Below are positions 22,140-34,194 of a stretch of 64,000 nt of DNA, in pieces (position 1 is the first letter of the stretch; each line of letters opens with the position of its first letter). The notes beneath the pieces are model-generated. The model was not told the DNA's origin. It was given only the letters and a program-made list of their open reading frames with translations, and did no database searches. Made by a program: the position numbers and the translations under genes. This stretch comes from Symbiodinium microadriaticum (Eukaryota; Sar; Dinophyceae; Suessiales; Symbiodiniaceae): positions 52,119 to 116,118 of the forward strand of contig LSRX01000351.1 in NCBI GenBank assembly GCA_001939145.1, given 5' to 3'.

Positions 22140-25100
22140 GGACACTAACAAGGATTGAACAAACATCGGGGCAATGGTGATGGTGAAGGAAACAACGGAA
22201 AGGAGCACTGCGATGCAAAGGTGGTCAGGAACCGTAAAACCCTCTCAAACCACCGGTGACCGGAACCATAGGCATGCATATGGGTGTACAATCATGCCAG
22301 GAAGAAATTATGCCGTAATGGCCGAATCGCAGGCTAATTAGGATCGTCGCCATTTCTCGGCTCTGCACGGATGAAGCCCCTTCCTGGAACATGCATCCTG
22401 AAAGAGTCCAAGGATCTAGTCTCTCCCGCACCACGTTGCCGATGTCCTTTCGCGGCTGCAACCAGCTGGGTCGCCATGCCTCAGCTGAGCCAGGCTGCGC
22501 CGGTTGCTTCGCGCATCTTCGGTGCATCAGGGCACGAAGGGCCAGCACGCTGACACATAGGTGACGGTGCCTTCCCAGCCTCGGGCATCAGTCACCAACA
22601 GTCTCAGGCTGAGCTCCAGGGATAATTGGATACAAAAGTCTACCATTTACCAATCAGTGCTCGAGTGGAAGCCAAGAAGCAGGCAGAGCCATTGTTCTTC
22701 TGCGCGATCTTGGACATCTTATATTACAAACTGATGGCACTGACCATACGGTGACTATCTGCAATGAGGACCTGATCTCCTGCTCCGTTGATGCCGTCTC
22801 CTGGACAACTTGTACTTGTTGCCGAAAGGCTAGTAACTTGATCTGGCCAGACTAACTTAGCGCTCACATCTAAGGCTAAGGATTACGCGCACAAAGCTCA
22901 ATTTACTGAAAAATGAGCTTCGCCGAAGATCAGCATGCACAGGAAACACCTGAGAAGCTTGCGAAAGTTCATCGGCTCTCTACATGCTGCAGAAGACCCC
23001 AGTCCATCTGCCCTTCTCTTATGAAATATTTTAAGGCTTGATTGTTGCGTGTATACTCTAGTGCCCGACGTGCCAACCTTGAAACCCCTGGACAGGGCTG
23101 AGTCTGTACAAAACGATATAGAGAAAAATGAGAAAAGAAGAACAAATCGAAAGGGGTGCGTGCCCACAGCCGATTTAAGGCCCTTGCTCTTTCCTTGAGC
23201 CGATGGTTATCTCTTTTCGGCCGAGGGGACGCTGCGAGAAGCCTGTTTCTTGATGTATCCTCAAAGTTTCCCTATAGCTGTAAGCCAGCTAGAATCAACG
23301 GGAACGTGCTTGACCCAGCATTCCTCCCAGATCCTAGGCTTACGCCTCCGGCCATTCAACAAACATGCAACCACAGCGTCCTCCTCCCCAGCGGGGAGCA
23401 ACGGGCATCACGCAATGTTTGGCGGCTTCTCAGAAGGCCTAGCCAAAAAACGCGTGCAATAATCTAACACAGGCGGCCTGAACGGCCCACAGTAGTGCTA
23501 CTCTTCCTTGGGAAGGTAACCCAGCTTTGGCGGACCCACACGGCTGCAAACATTCTGCGCAAATTTTGCGACGCCTCTAGGCGATCCAACACGCCCCACC
23601 TTGCCCCAAGCTCTCTCACGGACTCGACAAACCGACAGCAATGCAAGTTGCATCGTTTAACGACCTAGCCCACCGTGCCAACCATCCTGCTAGATGATGC
23701 ACCTGAGCAAGCAGTCCCACCTCCGCTTCGATACTCCCAGAACATGGGCAAGGAGAATGATCTCTGCTGTCCAATGATGCTAAAGCTGCCGAGCAACTTC
23801 TGGAGCATCTTTAAGAGAGCTGCCTTGATCTCTGGGTTGCACTTCTCCACATCACACAATAGCTTCACCTGCCTGTTCCTCAGTAAGCTTGTGCACCCGC
23901 GGTGACAAAGAAAGACAAACGCATCAATCGGAATCGACACTCAAGCAGCTAGTTAAGGCTGCATCTTCTCCGCTGTCTGCTTCGGAGTCAACTGGTTCCT
24001 GCAGCTCTTCCGCAGCAAGTCTTGAACCTGAGTTGGCACTTGCCGCCGCTTCCTCCATTCCATCGATGCAGATCCACTGCTCCTACGCTGGTTGTTCCCC
24101 CTTGAGTACTCGTCCTTCTCTCTCCATTACTCGGTCATGCAATGTCATGCATACATGGATAACGCAAGTGGTGATAACACTGTATGCACGAAAGACGCTA
24201 TAACCAGGATCATGAAATCCTTGTGGTATAAACATGAAGCAACAACGCTGAACAGGATGCTGGCAATGATGATGGTCGTGGAATGCACGTCTCCCAGTCC
24301 ACCACCCGTTGTTGGGCATTCCAGCTAGGCCTGACCATCCTTGCTTGTTCCCTGGCCTCATAGAAGAAGAAAGGGGAATCCATGGTGAACTCAAAATCAA
24401 CACAGCTAAATTCAACAATCCGTAAACATGAATTACGTCCATGCCTTAAATACGGCTCCACTCTCGGCGAGAGCTCTTTCACACGGATGCACCGATGCAC
24501 GGAAGGAGGTCCCTTCTCCACATCAGAAGCTGTCTGAACATGGCCTGTGCTGTCTTCCAAACTTCGAAGCCGGCCGACCGTCTTCATGCGCTCACCAGCC
24601 ATGTGCGAAGATGAATATTCAATGACCACCGCCTGGGCGAGTCTGGAGCAAAGACACTGACGAAAGCACCGTTAAACGTCTACCTCTGACAGACATGGCC
24701 ACCGGTGACGCCTCGAAGATCCGAGCTGCAAGTTCCGTAACTGAGAGTGATAGATTTCTTCCTCAACCGAGAAACGAAATAGGGATGTGGACGAAGAATG
24801 TCCAGCACCAGTCGCAGCTGTCTCATTCCGCTCTCCTTAACCGTCAAAAGTTGCAGCTTCTACATGACCCCCTGGCTGAGGCGCAGCGAGCCGAGGTCAA
24901 GCCTTCCCGACTTCTGCGAAGCATGTTTTCGGCAAGGCATTGCAAGGAACAGGCCTTTAGTAGCCGCAAGAAAACACACCTACTACCACGGGCACCAGTC
25001 TTCACTATCGTAGGGGCTGCGCCCACGGGCGGGCGGCGCGGGCCCGGGACCTCTCCGCAAGCTCGCACGGTTTGGCACATGCCCCCACCCCAAACCGTGT

Positions 25101-25640
25101 GATGAGCATCATCTCCCTGGCCTTGAGCGCCACCGCCTCCCACAGACCCTCCCGGACCCCTCAGCCGAGCGTGACATGCACGCGGGGTGCCCAATTCCAC
25201 GCCCCAAGGCTCGAAAAGCACTAGCTGTGTTGAAAGACAAAAACCGTCGAAGCAATGCACGCTGGTAATACCCACCAACCTTGGCAATGACAGCGTTTAG
25301 AAGGCGCAAATGACCGAGACAGCCGATAGCCCGGTCGTCCAAGCGCACCGCTGTCCACCGCTATTGCTAAAGCTAGGCTTACAAGCTAACTCCGCCTCAG
25401 GCGGAGGCAACGGAGGGCAATCGCCTGCAGACCGGGCGCTGGCCGATTTTTCAAGCAGGAAGATAAAGCCCGTGAGCCGCCGAAATGGGAGACGAAAGTA
25501 AGCAAAACAAAACTGCTGCACAACCGAGCCGAGCGGCTTGCAGCAGGCTGGAACTGTTCTCGAATGAGATGGGCTGCCTTAAGCTTACAACAAGAGCAGA
25601 GATAGGGACTTTTAGTATCATTGGGTAGGAAGCCCCAGTA
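22140..25640 (-). CDS. Scattered probable exons, family unknown
   Basis: Several minus-strand segments look coding but cannot be named. At 23885-23690 a segment reads VKLLCDVEKCNPEIKAALLK then MLQKLLGSFSIIGQ. At 24075-23945 an acidic stretch reads MEEAAASANSGSRLAAEELQ. At 24850-24740 it reads KESGMRQLRLVLDILRPH. They are separated by 100-700 bases with no obvious sequence between. Whether they form one gene is unknown. The remaining sequence here (22140-23460, 24080-24700, 24860-25640) shows nothing I can support. Confidence 0.3.
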
Positions 25641-25654
25641 TCTCCTTACAGGAA

Positions 25655-26800
25655 TCATTTCGTCTCAAGCCGAAAAGCTTGATCAGCTCCTCCAGCTCGA
25701 CCAGCTTCTCCCGCATGGTCTTTATCTGTGCCTTCTCGCACCCCCATCCGACAAGGATCACCCTTCCTCACCCTTACAAGTCGAGCCTGTGCGCGGCCCA
25801 GCGTGCTCTGAGAGCGCAGACCCTCTGGAAAGTTCTCCTGTGCGGGGCGGTGTGGAGCAGAAGTGCTGCGGCTGCGCGCTTGCGTGCGCGCCTGTATCAG
25901 CTTCGTAAAGGCTGCATCCAACTCAGCCCAGGTATCGTTGCCTTGTTTTCAGGAGCTGCCTCTTTGCTTGCTCGACACAAGTAGAGGGTACCTGTAGAAT
26001 CCTGCAGAAACTAGTGGGGTTCTGTCGCCCTGACACGCAGCTTGAAACGGCCAGAGCCTTCAGCAATGCTTCGTCGATCTTTTCGCCGAGGGGCTCTTGA
26101 CACACTCGCGCGCTTGCTCCAGCAGAGTCATTTCCCGCAAAGCGGCGCGAGCAGATTCCAAGAGCTTCGGATCCAAACCTCAGGAGACCAGCAGGAAATG
26201 CGGTCGAGATCGGGGCTTGGCCCTCCCATACCTCTTGTGGCATCTGGGACACTGTCTACGTGCGCGGAAGAGCCTGCTTTGGAAATTGCCGTCTGCAGCG
26301 CATGGCCATCCGAGAGGACCATGGCACTTCGGATCTCCTTTTCGAGCAGCGCCTTCTTGTACCTGATTTACAGCAGAAACAACGAAACAACCTGAGACTC
26401 CACTTTACTATCTAATAGGATGAGTGCGCAACGTAAACAAAAGTCAGGCTGGCCAGCTAGCCGAGGAACAACCGCGTGGCCTCTTTCACGTCGCCTGACA
26501 TCCTTGCAGATTTTCGCTTGAGCGATGGATACAATAACGACTTGTGCGGCAAAGCTGTCCTCAGCTTTCCGGCATCTTGAATCTTCTTAGGCAGCTCCTG
26601 CAAGACCTTCATGTTGGAGCTGGCGTGCTGTCATCTCTGACTTGCAATCAGCTCTTTTTGATGGCGTGCCGACAGCTAGTTTGGTCGATAGGCTGCAGGG
26701 TCGAGGCCCGGACCTGTGTTGCACGCTTGGCCGCAGTCGCCTTGATCTCATCCAGCCTCAGCCCGAGGGATTGGAGGGGGCGGGGGGGGGGGAACGGAGT
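25655..26800 (-). CDS. Alpha-helical/coiled-coil protein exons with GLDP-type motif
   Basis: Minus-strand exons encode charged helical segments. About 26790-26690 reads GLRLDEIKATAAKRATQV; 26375-26290 reads YKKALLEKEIRSAMVLSDG and LQTAISKAG; 26180-26070 reads GLDPKLLESARAALREM and LLEQARECV, then (another frame) GEKIDEALLKALAVS. 25755-25670 reads CEKAQIKTMREKLVELEELI. The pattern of A-x-x-x-GLDP-x-LLE-x-A-R helical pairs is one I associate with repeat proteins common in dinoflagellate gene models. Function is unknown. The same style of sequence continues at 29.8-28.5 kb on the same strand, so these may be parts of one long gene. Confidence 0.5.
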
Positions 26801-27065
26801 GAGGGACGAAGAAACATGGAGAGTGAACGCGCAAAACCAAATCGACCGAGAGGTAGTGAAACGGTGACAGCTCCAAGACAGGACGAACCATGTCGCATGT
26901 TTTTTTGTGCCTGATGACCCGATGACCCATTCAAGCCAGCTAAGTGCAACCGAACTGGTTTCGTGAACCTTCTTCAGGCACCAAGCTGCACCTCCTGTCA
27001 ATCCTCGCCAAGTTGATCTGTCTTAGATCTTAGGACCCCAGACTAATCTACACCTATGTTCCGTA

Positions 27066-27360
27066 CTAACACTTGTTCGGAAAGCCGTACAAAAAGTGAC
27101 CCACCTTTGCCAACAGAAGCGTGACAACAATAAGAATTGCAGCGACTTGAACCGCAATCAAAGCGCACATCAGAAAATCAATGACAAAAGGACAACCTCG
27201 AGAACGGCACCAGGCTACAAGTAGAGACAAGGCAGGCCATGAGCAAGCCCAACATACTGGCGCTTTCTGCTCAAGAGCTCTTGATGCTGTCATCACTGCC
27301 GCCATCACAGCCATCATCATAAAGAACCATATTTTCAACATCAACGACATCATGAGCCAT
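27066..27360 (-). CDS. Membrane protein fragment, two hydrophobic segments
   Basis: The minus-strand frame carries two strongly hydrophobic stretches: LKIWFFMMMAVMAAVMTAS and, after a polar stretch, FVIDFLMCALIAVQVAAILI continuing through VVTLLLAK. The second is followed at once by a GTGGGT donor (about 27105), which supports an exon end. Both are long enough to span a membrane. No family is recognised and no partner exon was identified. Confidence 0.4.
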
Positions 27361-28500
27361 CGTCATTGTGACGAAAACGAGGGAGATAAGCTTGTCAGTG
27401 GTGCGAGAAGCGTGATCACGATTCAAGTGTTGCCATCAGCATAAGAAGACAAGCCCCTCTGGTTCCCAAGAGCCAGTATTGCGCTGTGTAATAACAGTGC
27501 CCTCTTCTTCCCCTTTTTGATTCATACACACATCACCTTGCCTTCGGCACCATACTTGCATGAGCGCCCATGCACCTTGCCTACTGACGCGGCTTGCTGT
27601 TGTGAATCCTGCATAGGTTGTTTAGAGTTTCCAGTTTGCTGTGCTGAATCTTGCAGCTGCCACCCTGCCCTTGGATGCATGTTGCTACTTTGTACGTAGC
27701 GCCGCACCGTACAAGTCAAGTACTAAGTACTGTAACTGGTATCCCTGTGTTGCCACGAAGAACTTTTTCTCTGCCGCCTACGGCAGGCGATGGAGCGCGC
27801 TCAACATGTGAAGGTAGCACTGCATAGTGCACTAATGCAGCACTCCAACCGCAGGAAGATGATGGAGGCAAAAGTAGCACAGAGGTGTCGTTTCCTTTCT
27901 CTCCATGCTGTCGTGGCACGAAGTGGAACTGCTATCGCCGCGAAGTCAAGACCACTGATTCTCCCACCCGCCCCTGACCGAGTCGTACCGGAGCACACTC
28001 TGGAAAACGTGAGGATGCAACTCCCAGGGCTGCCCTCCATTCTCCCGTGAAAACACACAAGTCTTATGGCATATCGTGACATACTTAGGAAGGGTCTGGT
28101 AGGACTAGGCCTAGGTGGAAACCGCGCCCAAACGTGACTGAGGGATCTGGCCGGCTCTGCCCTGTTTCGGATCTTCCCTGCGGAGCCCTTGGCCCTTGTT
28201 TAATTTCAGCCCAGGTCTTGAAGCTTCCTTTGCCGAGGGCCGTGCACCTTGGCTTTCTGCTTGCTGTCGAATAATCTTTCCAGAGCCTGCATTTAAATTT
28301 GTGTCTAGCAGCCTAGCACGACAGCCAAATCTCTAATCATGTCTGAAAGCTTCAGTCAAAGCCTTTGGCACACCTACAAGTATCTTCTTTTTCACTTAAA
28401 ACTCTGCACGTGCACAGGGCTCGGGCCTCCATCCGGACCTCCGCCAGCAGTTTTTCTATGGAGCGGCGTCGGCCGGTTTTCGCATCCTCTCTTCGGCCCG
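27361..28500. other. No gene seen
   Basis: Read on both strands; no domain, repeat or RNA gene could be supported. Confidence 0.35.
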
Positions 28501-28529
28501 CAGCATCACTCGATTCTTCACAGGTTTAA

Positions 28530-29845
28530 AGCCCTTGGATCTCCTGCTTTGTGCTTTGGATCGCGGACTCCAGCTTCGAGACGTCGTCCTCCCTGCAAGG
28601 ACACGCAGGATCTGCGAACGGCATGGTTCCCTGTGCACAAACAGCTGGTCTCTGCTTCTGTGGTGTCTGTGGGTAGCCCACAAAAATGCAGAGAACCACG
28701 GCTGCCACAAGCCAAGGCCGGTAAACATGTCCATCAGCAAATGCGGCGATCCGTCAAGAACTTGGGCCCACGGTTCATGGCTTATCAGTCCTGCTGGCAA
28801 CTGTCAGTTGCGCGATCTGGGAGAGCATGTCCTGAAATTTGAGAAGCCGAAGGCTCAGGTGTACATCATGAAAGCAATCGGGAAGGCAGGCAGTTAGAGC
28901 CAAATTCTGCCAAACCGGCAGCCAAGAGTCTCTGGCGCTCACTGCCGTCTCCAAAGACCGGGAAACAGTCTCCGTGCTGATACCAGATCGCTGGGCGACG
29001 ACAAGCGCTTCCCTTAGAAACTGTAAGAATCTGCTTCTGTCTTGTCCATGTGAAATCGCAAGACAACTGGGGCGATTCACGCAGCTGCAGTCCAAGTGTG
29101 GTGCTAAAGATGACAGCAAGGTGCTGGAGGCACTCCTTGGCACCGTTTGTGCGTGCAGCCAGGACCGCCCAGCGTCCCAGGTTGCGGGAGCGGATCGGCC
29201 CGTAGGCAGCTTCCACTCTCCTGAGCCCCACACTCGACATTCACGTGCCTGCAAGCTTGATCCCAGGCGAGGCTTGGCTGCTTGAGACAAAAACCAGCAG
29301 ACGAGTCCCGAACAAAGGCTAAAGCTGCTACAAGCTGGAGCTGCAGGAGCCAAATTCCCGAATCAGAACATAAGTCTTGAGACAAACACTCTTACAAAAA
29401 CTTTCGAACACAGTACAGTACCCGTCGTACTTTGCCACCGGGGTGTCTGAAGCATTTCACAGCGAGCTGGATCCAGAACAGCCTCCTCCGACTTCCACAG
29501 CGCTTCCCTGAAAGCAGGTCCAGTTCCCTTAGACGCAAACGTCCACAATTCGATAAGTGACAACCTCTGTCGATTGCATCTACACTCAAGTACCAGTGCA
29601 AGCCGGGAAACGACGTCGAGTGCGGATTGCAGAGCCGCAGTCGCACTGCTGAGCTTGTCCATGCGCTGCCTGACGAATATCTGGTCACTCGTGATAGCGG
29701 GGACTTTCTCACAACACAAGGCTGCCAAGCCAAGCCACACAAGCTCTGCGCCCTCTGGGTGGTCTGCGAGCTGGGCTCTTTCTGCCCAAGGCCGCAGTGT
29801 CTTCAGTTGTTCCAGATCTTGCGAGTCAACCACCTCATGATCCAT
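28530..29845 (-). CDS. Alpha-helical protein exons, upstream part
   Basis: Minus-strand segments read as amphipathic helices: 29810-29770 DLEQLKTLRPWAERAQ; 29690-29610 QRMDKLSSATAALQSALDV; 29510-29450 FREALWKSEEAVLDPARCEM; 29035-28920 LREALVVAQRSGISTETVS then LETAVSARDSW; 28600-28535 DDVSKLESAIQSTKQEIQG. Spacing fits exons of 40-120 bases and introns of 100-400. The motif style (REAL-x-x-A-x-x-SGI, EAVLDPAR) matches the exons at 26.8-25.7 kb. I infer one long helical-repeat gene or two related neighbours; function unknown. Confidence 0.45.
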
Positions 29846-30544
29846 GTAGGATGTTACGGTAGGGTTCCCAAGACGCCTAGAAAGGGAATTCCAGAACCCC
29901 TGGCTGCGAGGTCTTTATGTTGGCGTGCGCTTTCGGGCCCCTACCACAAGCTACATGGCCCCGCAAAGTTTGATGAAGCAAAGCCGCCTCCTGCAATCTG
30001 TCAACCATCCTCGGTCACACAAGGTTGCATGTCCGAAATTCTCGCAGTGAGCCCTGAACTACGACAGATGCAACACTTTGAAGATCTGCACGAGCGATGC
30101 CAAGGCACCCGGTCTGCCAATGGCTGAGCAACTTTCGAGTCAGCGAAGCAAGCTTCTTGGCTCTTGTCAACTGCGCACCCTTTAACCTGACCGGCATTAA
30201 TGCGACACTCCCCACCACCCCCAGAACGCCTTTGCCTCTGCATGTACGTTGTAGAGTCTGAAAACAACATCGGTGATTGCGTGGTTTCTCCACCTCACAT
30301 TTTCTTGCATTTACCTCTCAGAAACTTGCGACATGTGAAAGACACCATAGTTCCCACGAACATTTGGGTATCTCCATGTTGCGAGTCTACCATGTGTTCT
30401 CTTTTTCCGGTGAATCTATGGTTAGCCATTTTCCACCTCACTCTTGCAGGTTTCGGCAGGTGATAGCCTCCAGCGTCCAGTGTCTAGAGCATGCCAAGCG
30501 GAGTTGGGGTAAAAATGGCAGTGGCTAGGTTTAGGCTGCGCTCT

Positions 30545-31068
30545 TCAATGGTGACAGTAGCAGTGCTGCGTTGATGCAGGCACCTGTCCGTGGCCGTTTC
30601 GCCGGCTTCCACAGCTGCATCCAGGGCCGGCCATCCTCTCGTCAATAACACGGATCAGGACAGCCAGTCACCCGATGTCACACCGCAGTGGGTTTCTGAC
30701 TTTCTGATGGAGCCGGATCGAAGCATTTCCGCCAGGCGGCTGCGCTCGTCGTAGGCTGCTAGGCGCAGCGCGCTTTGAATGCGCCGGGTGGCGAAGCCCT
30801 CGAAGTTGCAGGCTTCACGGACTTGAAGCCTTCGGCAGCCACAACCAACTTCCGGAAACATGAGAGTGACTGTGCAAAAACCGCACTTGTTTCTGCCCCT
30901 TGCCTCAGCCTGCATCTGTAAAGCCTGTGAGCACTCTGTGTCGCAGGCCTCTGTCAGCGGCAAGAGCCTAGTCGAGCCCTTTGGGCAGAGAAGCCGTCGA
31001 TCAGGCACTGAATGGCACTGAAATCCTAGACTGCACTCGGTAGGGAGCAGATATTGCCCACACTCAGA
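30545..31068 (-). CDS. Possible exons: helical segment and ankyrin-like helix
   Basis: At 30825-30660 the minus strand reads NFEGFATRRIQSALRLAAYD, then RSRLAEMLRSGSIRKSET. At 30630-30560 another frame reads GWPALDAAVEAGETATDR, which resembles an ankyrin-type helix. No family can be assigned. They lie just downstream of the C2-like/coiled-coil gene and might be its 3' exons. From 29850 to 30544 I see no gene. Confidence 0.3.
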
Positions 31069-31069
31069 G

Positions 31070-32305
31070 TCAAAGCAAATCAATTTCTGGGGACTGTCCT
31101 CGGCTCAATGCCAGGGTGAGGTCATTTACACGTGCCTGCAAATGTGACAGCTCTTCTTCTCCTTTGCGGTACCTTTCTTGCGCCTCAACGAGTTCAGTGC
31201 GGAGCCGAGCGTTTTCCTGCACCACGTTCGGGCCGTCTGCACTTGCTTCAATTTCTTCCATCAGGCGAACCCTGTCGTTTGCAAGCTTGGAAACCTGTCG
31301 GCAGATTGGCCACAGAAGCGGGAACCGCTCTTGCACGGCAAGGAGCTGACTGGTGGGCTCCGAGAGGCCTCTCAGGCCACTGTTCCCTGGAGTCCCACTG
31401 AAATCGTCGAGCGCGCCGAGCAATGCATACTGCAGGCTGTCTGCCAGGCTCCTCTCATCCGGAAACTCTGGACACGTCAAGCCTTGAAAATGGCTTCTCA
31501 GAAGCTGTGCCGGAGCATCGCAAGTTGAGATGCGGTCGAGGGTCACAGACGGACGTCCAGAGATCTCTGACAAGAGCTGAAGACAGGATGCCAGCGCCTC
31601 GGAGAGTCGAGCCTGGGCCTGCGGGGCCTGGGCCTGGCAGGCGGCCTGGGCCGCCCCATCCGTTTGGCCGCTTTCCGGTGAGCCGGCTCCCGCCAACCCG
31701 GGCTCCGCTTCAGACTCGGCGACTTTCTCTACAGAGCGCTTTTCCAGCAAACCTCCCAGCTGAAGGTCTTGGAAACGCTGCTGACCATAACTTGCAGCCT
31801 GCAGTTCTTTCTCCTGCCGCCGTTCTTGCTCTGTCTGCTTTTGTAGCGCCATCTTCGCTCGCAACGCGGGATTATGGTACTTGAACTGCAACCGCAGCTT
31901 TGGATACTCGGGTTTCGCCAGAAGGTGAATCACTGCCTGAGCAAACATCATCTCAGGCGCATGGGTCTCCAAGTTCTGGTTTGCAGGAAGAAGACCCAAC
32001 CACGTGTCCCACTCGTGTGGTGGTTGCAGAAGGTTCTTGCTAATCACTGCCAAGGGTAGAATCATGTGCCACAAAAGTGCTGCACCCTCGGGCAGTCTGC
32101 GCCGCACATGCAGCTTTAGGTTGAGCTGCAGGGGGCAATCCATGAGATCAATGCCAGTCGCTTTGACTAGCGTGGCACACTCAAAGAGTGCACACCCCTC
32201 GGATGTAGCCAACTCACTGAACAGCTCATCTACTGGCGCCAACTCGGGAAAGTGCTTTGCATCAGCAATGGAGACATTGAGAAAAGTCGCCTCGTCCAGC
32301 TCCAT
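31070..32305 (-). CDS. C2-like N-terminal domain plus coiled-coil protein, large exon
   Basis: This is one of the longest clean minus-strand frames: 412 codons from the ATG at 32305 (MELDEATFLNVSIADAK) to a TGA at 31070. Residues about 5-160 alternate beta-strand-like stretches (FLNVSIADAK, LQLNLKLHVRR, LLWHMILPLAVI, KLRLQFKYHN), which suggests a C2-like sandwich. About 165-190 is a charged helix, then a low-complexity A/Q/P segment. The C-terminal 80 residues form a coiled coil (VVQENARLRTELVEAQERYR, then ELSHLQARVNDL). The layout recalls centriolar or ciliary C2/coiled-coil proteins, but I cannot name the family. The frame is open upstream of the ATG and includes an acceptor-like ATTTTAG at about 32325, so it may be an internal exon. 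Confidence 0.6.
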   Translation of the reverse strand: MELDEATFLNVSIADAKHFPELAPVDELFSELATSEGCALFECATLVKATGIDLMDCPLQLNLKLHVRRRLPEGAALLWHMILPLAVISKNLLQPPHEWDTWLGLLPANQNLETHAPEMMFAQAVIHLLAKPEYPKLRLQFKYHNPALRAKMALQKQTEQERRQEKELQAASYGQQRFQDLQLGGLLEKRSVEKVAESEAEPGLAGAGSPESGQTDGAAQAACQAQAPQAQARLSEALASCLQLLSEISGRPSVTLDRISTCDAPAQLLRSHFQGLTCPEFPDERSLADSLQYALLGALDDFSGTPGNSGLRGLSEPTSQLLAVQERFPLLWPICRQVSKLANDRVRLMEEIEASADGPNVVQENARLRTELVEAQERYRKGEEELSHLQARVNDLTLALSRGQSPEIDLL

Positions 32306-32324
32306 GGACCCTGAGAATCTGCGT

Positions 32325-32870
32325 CTAAAATGACTTTTTGTGTAGGTGGATGACAACACGTGCTTGGACAGGGACTTCTTGCTGCTCCCTATGAACCCTC
32401 AGCTGTTGAAAGGATCCCTGGCGGCTGCGGCTGGCACAATCAGCGCAACACAGCAGTCCCGCATCCCGACGTGGCACATGAAGGAATGACGTGCGCAGCC
32501 TCTTCTGAACCACCTGGAGCTGTTCTTTCGCGGCGCTCAGTCCCTCAACATCGTCTGCGATGTCGGAAGCTACCTTGGTCCATGAGAAAAGGCAAGGCCT
32601 CCGAATGGAATTCGATGAACTTGCCAAGCATCCAAGTCATTGATCAGTCGGCTTCGTTCTGCGAAGTTCGCCTCACATTACTGAGACTGCACGCATCTCA
32701 CAACTGCCACAGATACTCAAATAGTTCCATCCCAGCGGCAGTCTGGCGTGCAGCCTCAAGATACCGAGAAGCTTGCTGCTGCCGAAGCGATTGGGTTCCT
32801 TCCAGCCTAGGAAGCAGGAGAAGACTGGGCAAAGGCAAAGGCTTAGCGCAAAGGTCGCGAGGTTTTCTGC
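32325..32870 (-). CDS. Upstream helical exons, probably same gene as the C2-like protein
   Basis: The minus-strand segment at about 32810-32705 reads SLRQQQASRYLEAARQTAAG then MELFEYLWQL and ends at a GTGAGA donor (codon split after TT). A downstream segment of about 32620-32490 reads TKVASDIADDVEGLSAAKEQ then LQVVQKRLRTSF; joining with a TTGGCAAG acceptor keeps the frame. Both are helical. Alternation of helix and short intron fits the adjacent large exon being their continuation. Identity unknown; a BAR-type or coiled-coil region is possible. Confidence 0.4.
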
Positions 32871-33149
32871 TCACGCTGCCGGCAGAAGTGGCTTCAAGGA
32901 GGCTGTCGCATTGGTGGACTTCCGAAGTGGCGAGCAAGGCAACGAGCTGGATCGGAGGGGCGAGGAGTCCTCAGCGATAATCCCGGAATCTGCTCCAACA
33001 CACCCGGCACACAAGAAAGCCGTGCTCCCGTACCGAGTGACTCCATCATAGGTTGACTGCAACGATGTCGGCGAGCCCAAAGGTAGTCTGGGACTTGGAG
33101 CAAAGGCACCTTGAGGCCCCGAACGCAGTACACAACACAGTTTCACAGT

Positions 33150-33420
33150 GAATCACCGTGTCTGAAACTTTCCCGTGGGTAGGGAGTGGCTGGCATGAAA
33201 GCTTGCACGTAGTCTATCGTGATCTCCGAACATGTGTGGCAGTGTAGATTCCGAAAAAATTTGAAGGACAATCGAGTCCAAGGCACACTCGGCCATAGCA
33301 CGCACGATGCCCGAAAGCACGACGGCTCTAGCTGAGGATGCAGTCTTAATCTCAATCACAATCCAAGATGCCAACCTCCCGGTGCCTGCTGTGCTGGAAA
33401 ATGATTCTGAATTCTGAGTG
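33150..33420 (-). CDS. Possible exon, family unknown
   Basis: The minus strand reads RLASWIVIEIKTASSARAVV then LSGIVRAMAECALDSIVLQI and FSESTLPHMFGD in one open frame, with an amphipathic, protein-like composition. No domain is recognised. From 33480 to 34190 nothing is seen. Confidence 0.35.
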
Positions 33421-34194
33421 TGTCGCTGCTGAGGTTGCTTGAATGCTTCAAGGCAAATCTTGCAGCACAAGCTCGGAAAATCACAGCCTTACTTCGCGGT
33501 CTCCACAGGGCAACTTCCATTCCATCACTTCTACGACTCCCGTTGTCCCATATTGTCTCGAACGGGAGGAGCAGCGCGTGATGAAGAAAGACTCGTGTCT
33601 AGTGGCAAGTCATGTCAAGAAGCTGGCCGAAGCTGAGCCGGGAAATTTCTCCAGAAACCATGATCGCCTATGCCCATCTTTCTCGGTATCGGGCCTTCAA
33701 GGTTTCTTCTCGCCTCCTGCGCCTACCAATCCACAAAGCCATGATGCACAGAGAGGGAGAGAGGGAGCCAGAGGACCTGAAGTGGCTGTCACCCATGCAA
33801 AACACTGCGCAGGAGTCGCTCGGCTATGAATCCATCCAATCCTAGATATCCTAGATGGTCAGATGTTAGTGGCAGGCCGTACCTTTTCTTGCATTGCAGC
33901 ACTGAGAATCAATAAACAGAAGTTGTCTTTGCACTTCTGCATGACACACTTCATCGAACCGAATCGAAGAGCGCAACCATTAGCCACTATTAACCGATTA
34001 TCCAAAGCCCTGGTCGTCAGGGAGACACTGCCTCGGACAGTCATGGAAGCGGGCTGCTCACCACTGATATGTTTGTGCTATATTCTAAAACAATGAATGC
34101 TATCATAGTGCGCTATACTAAGTCGTACTTGGTTATTTTATATTATGTTGTATTATTGCAGTAAATTACACTATTTCTCATATCGTACTATAGT

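Noticed and set aside
30421..30440. Partial match (TAGCCATTTT) to the dinoflagellate spliced-leader sequence
   Set aside because: Only about ten bases agree and the following GGCTCAAG is missing; most likely chance.
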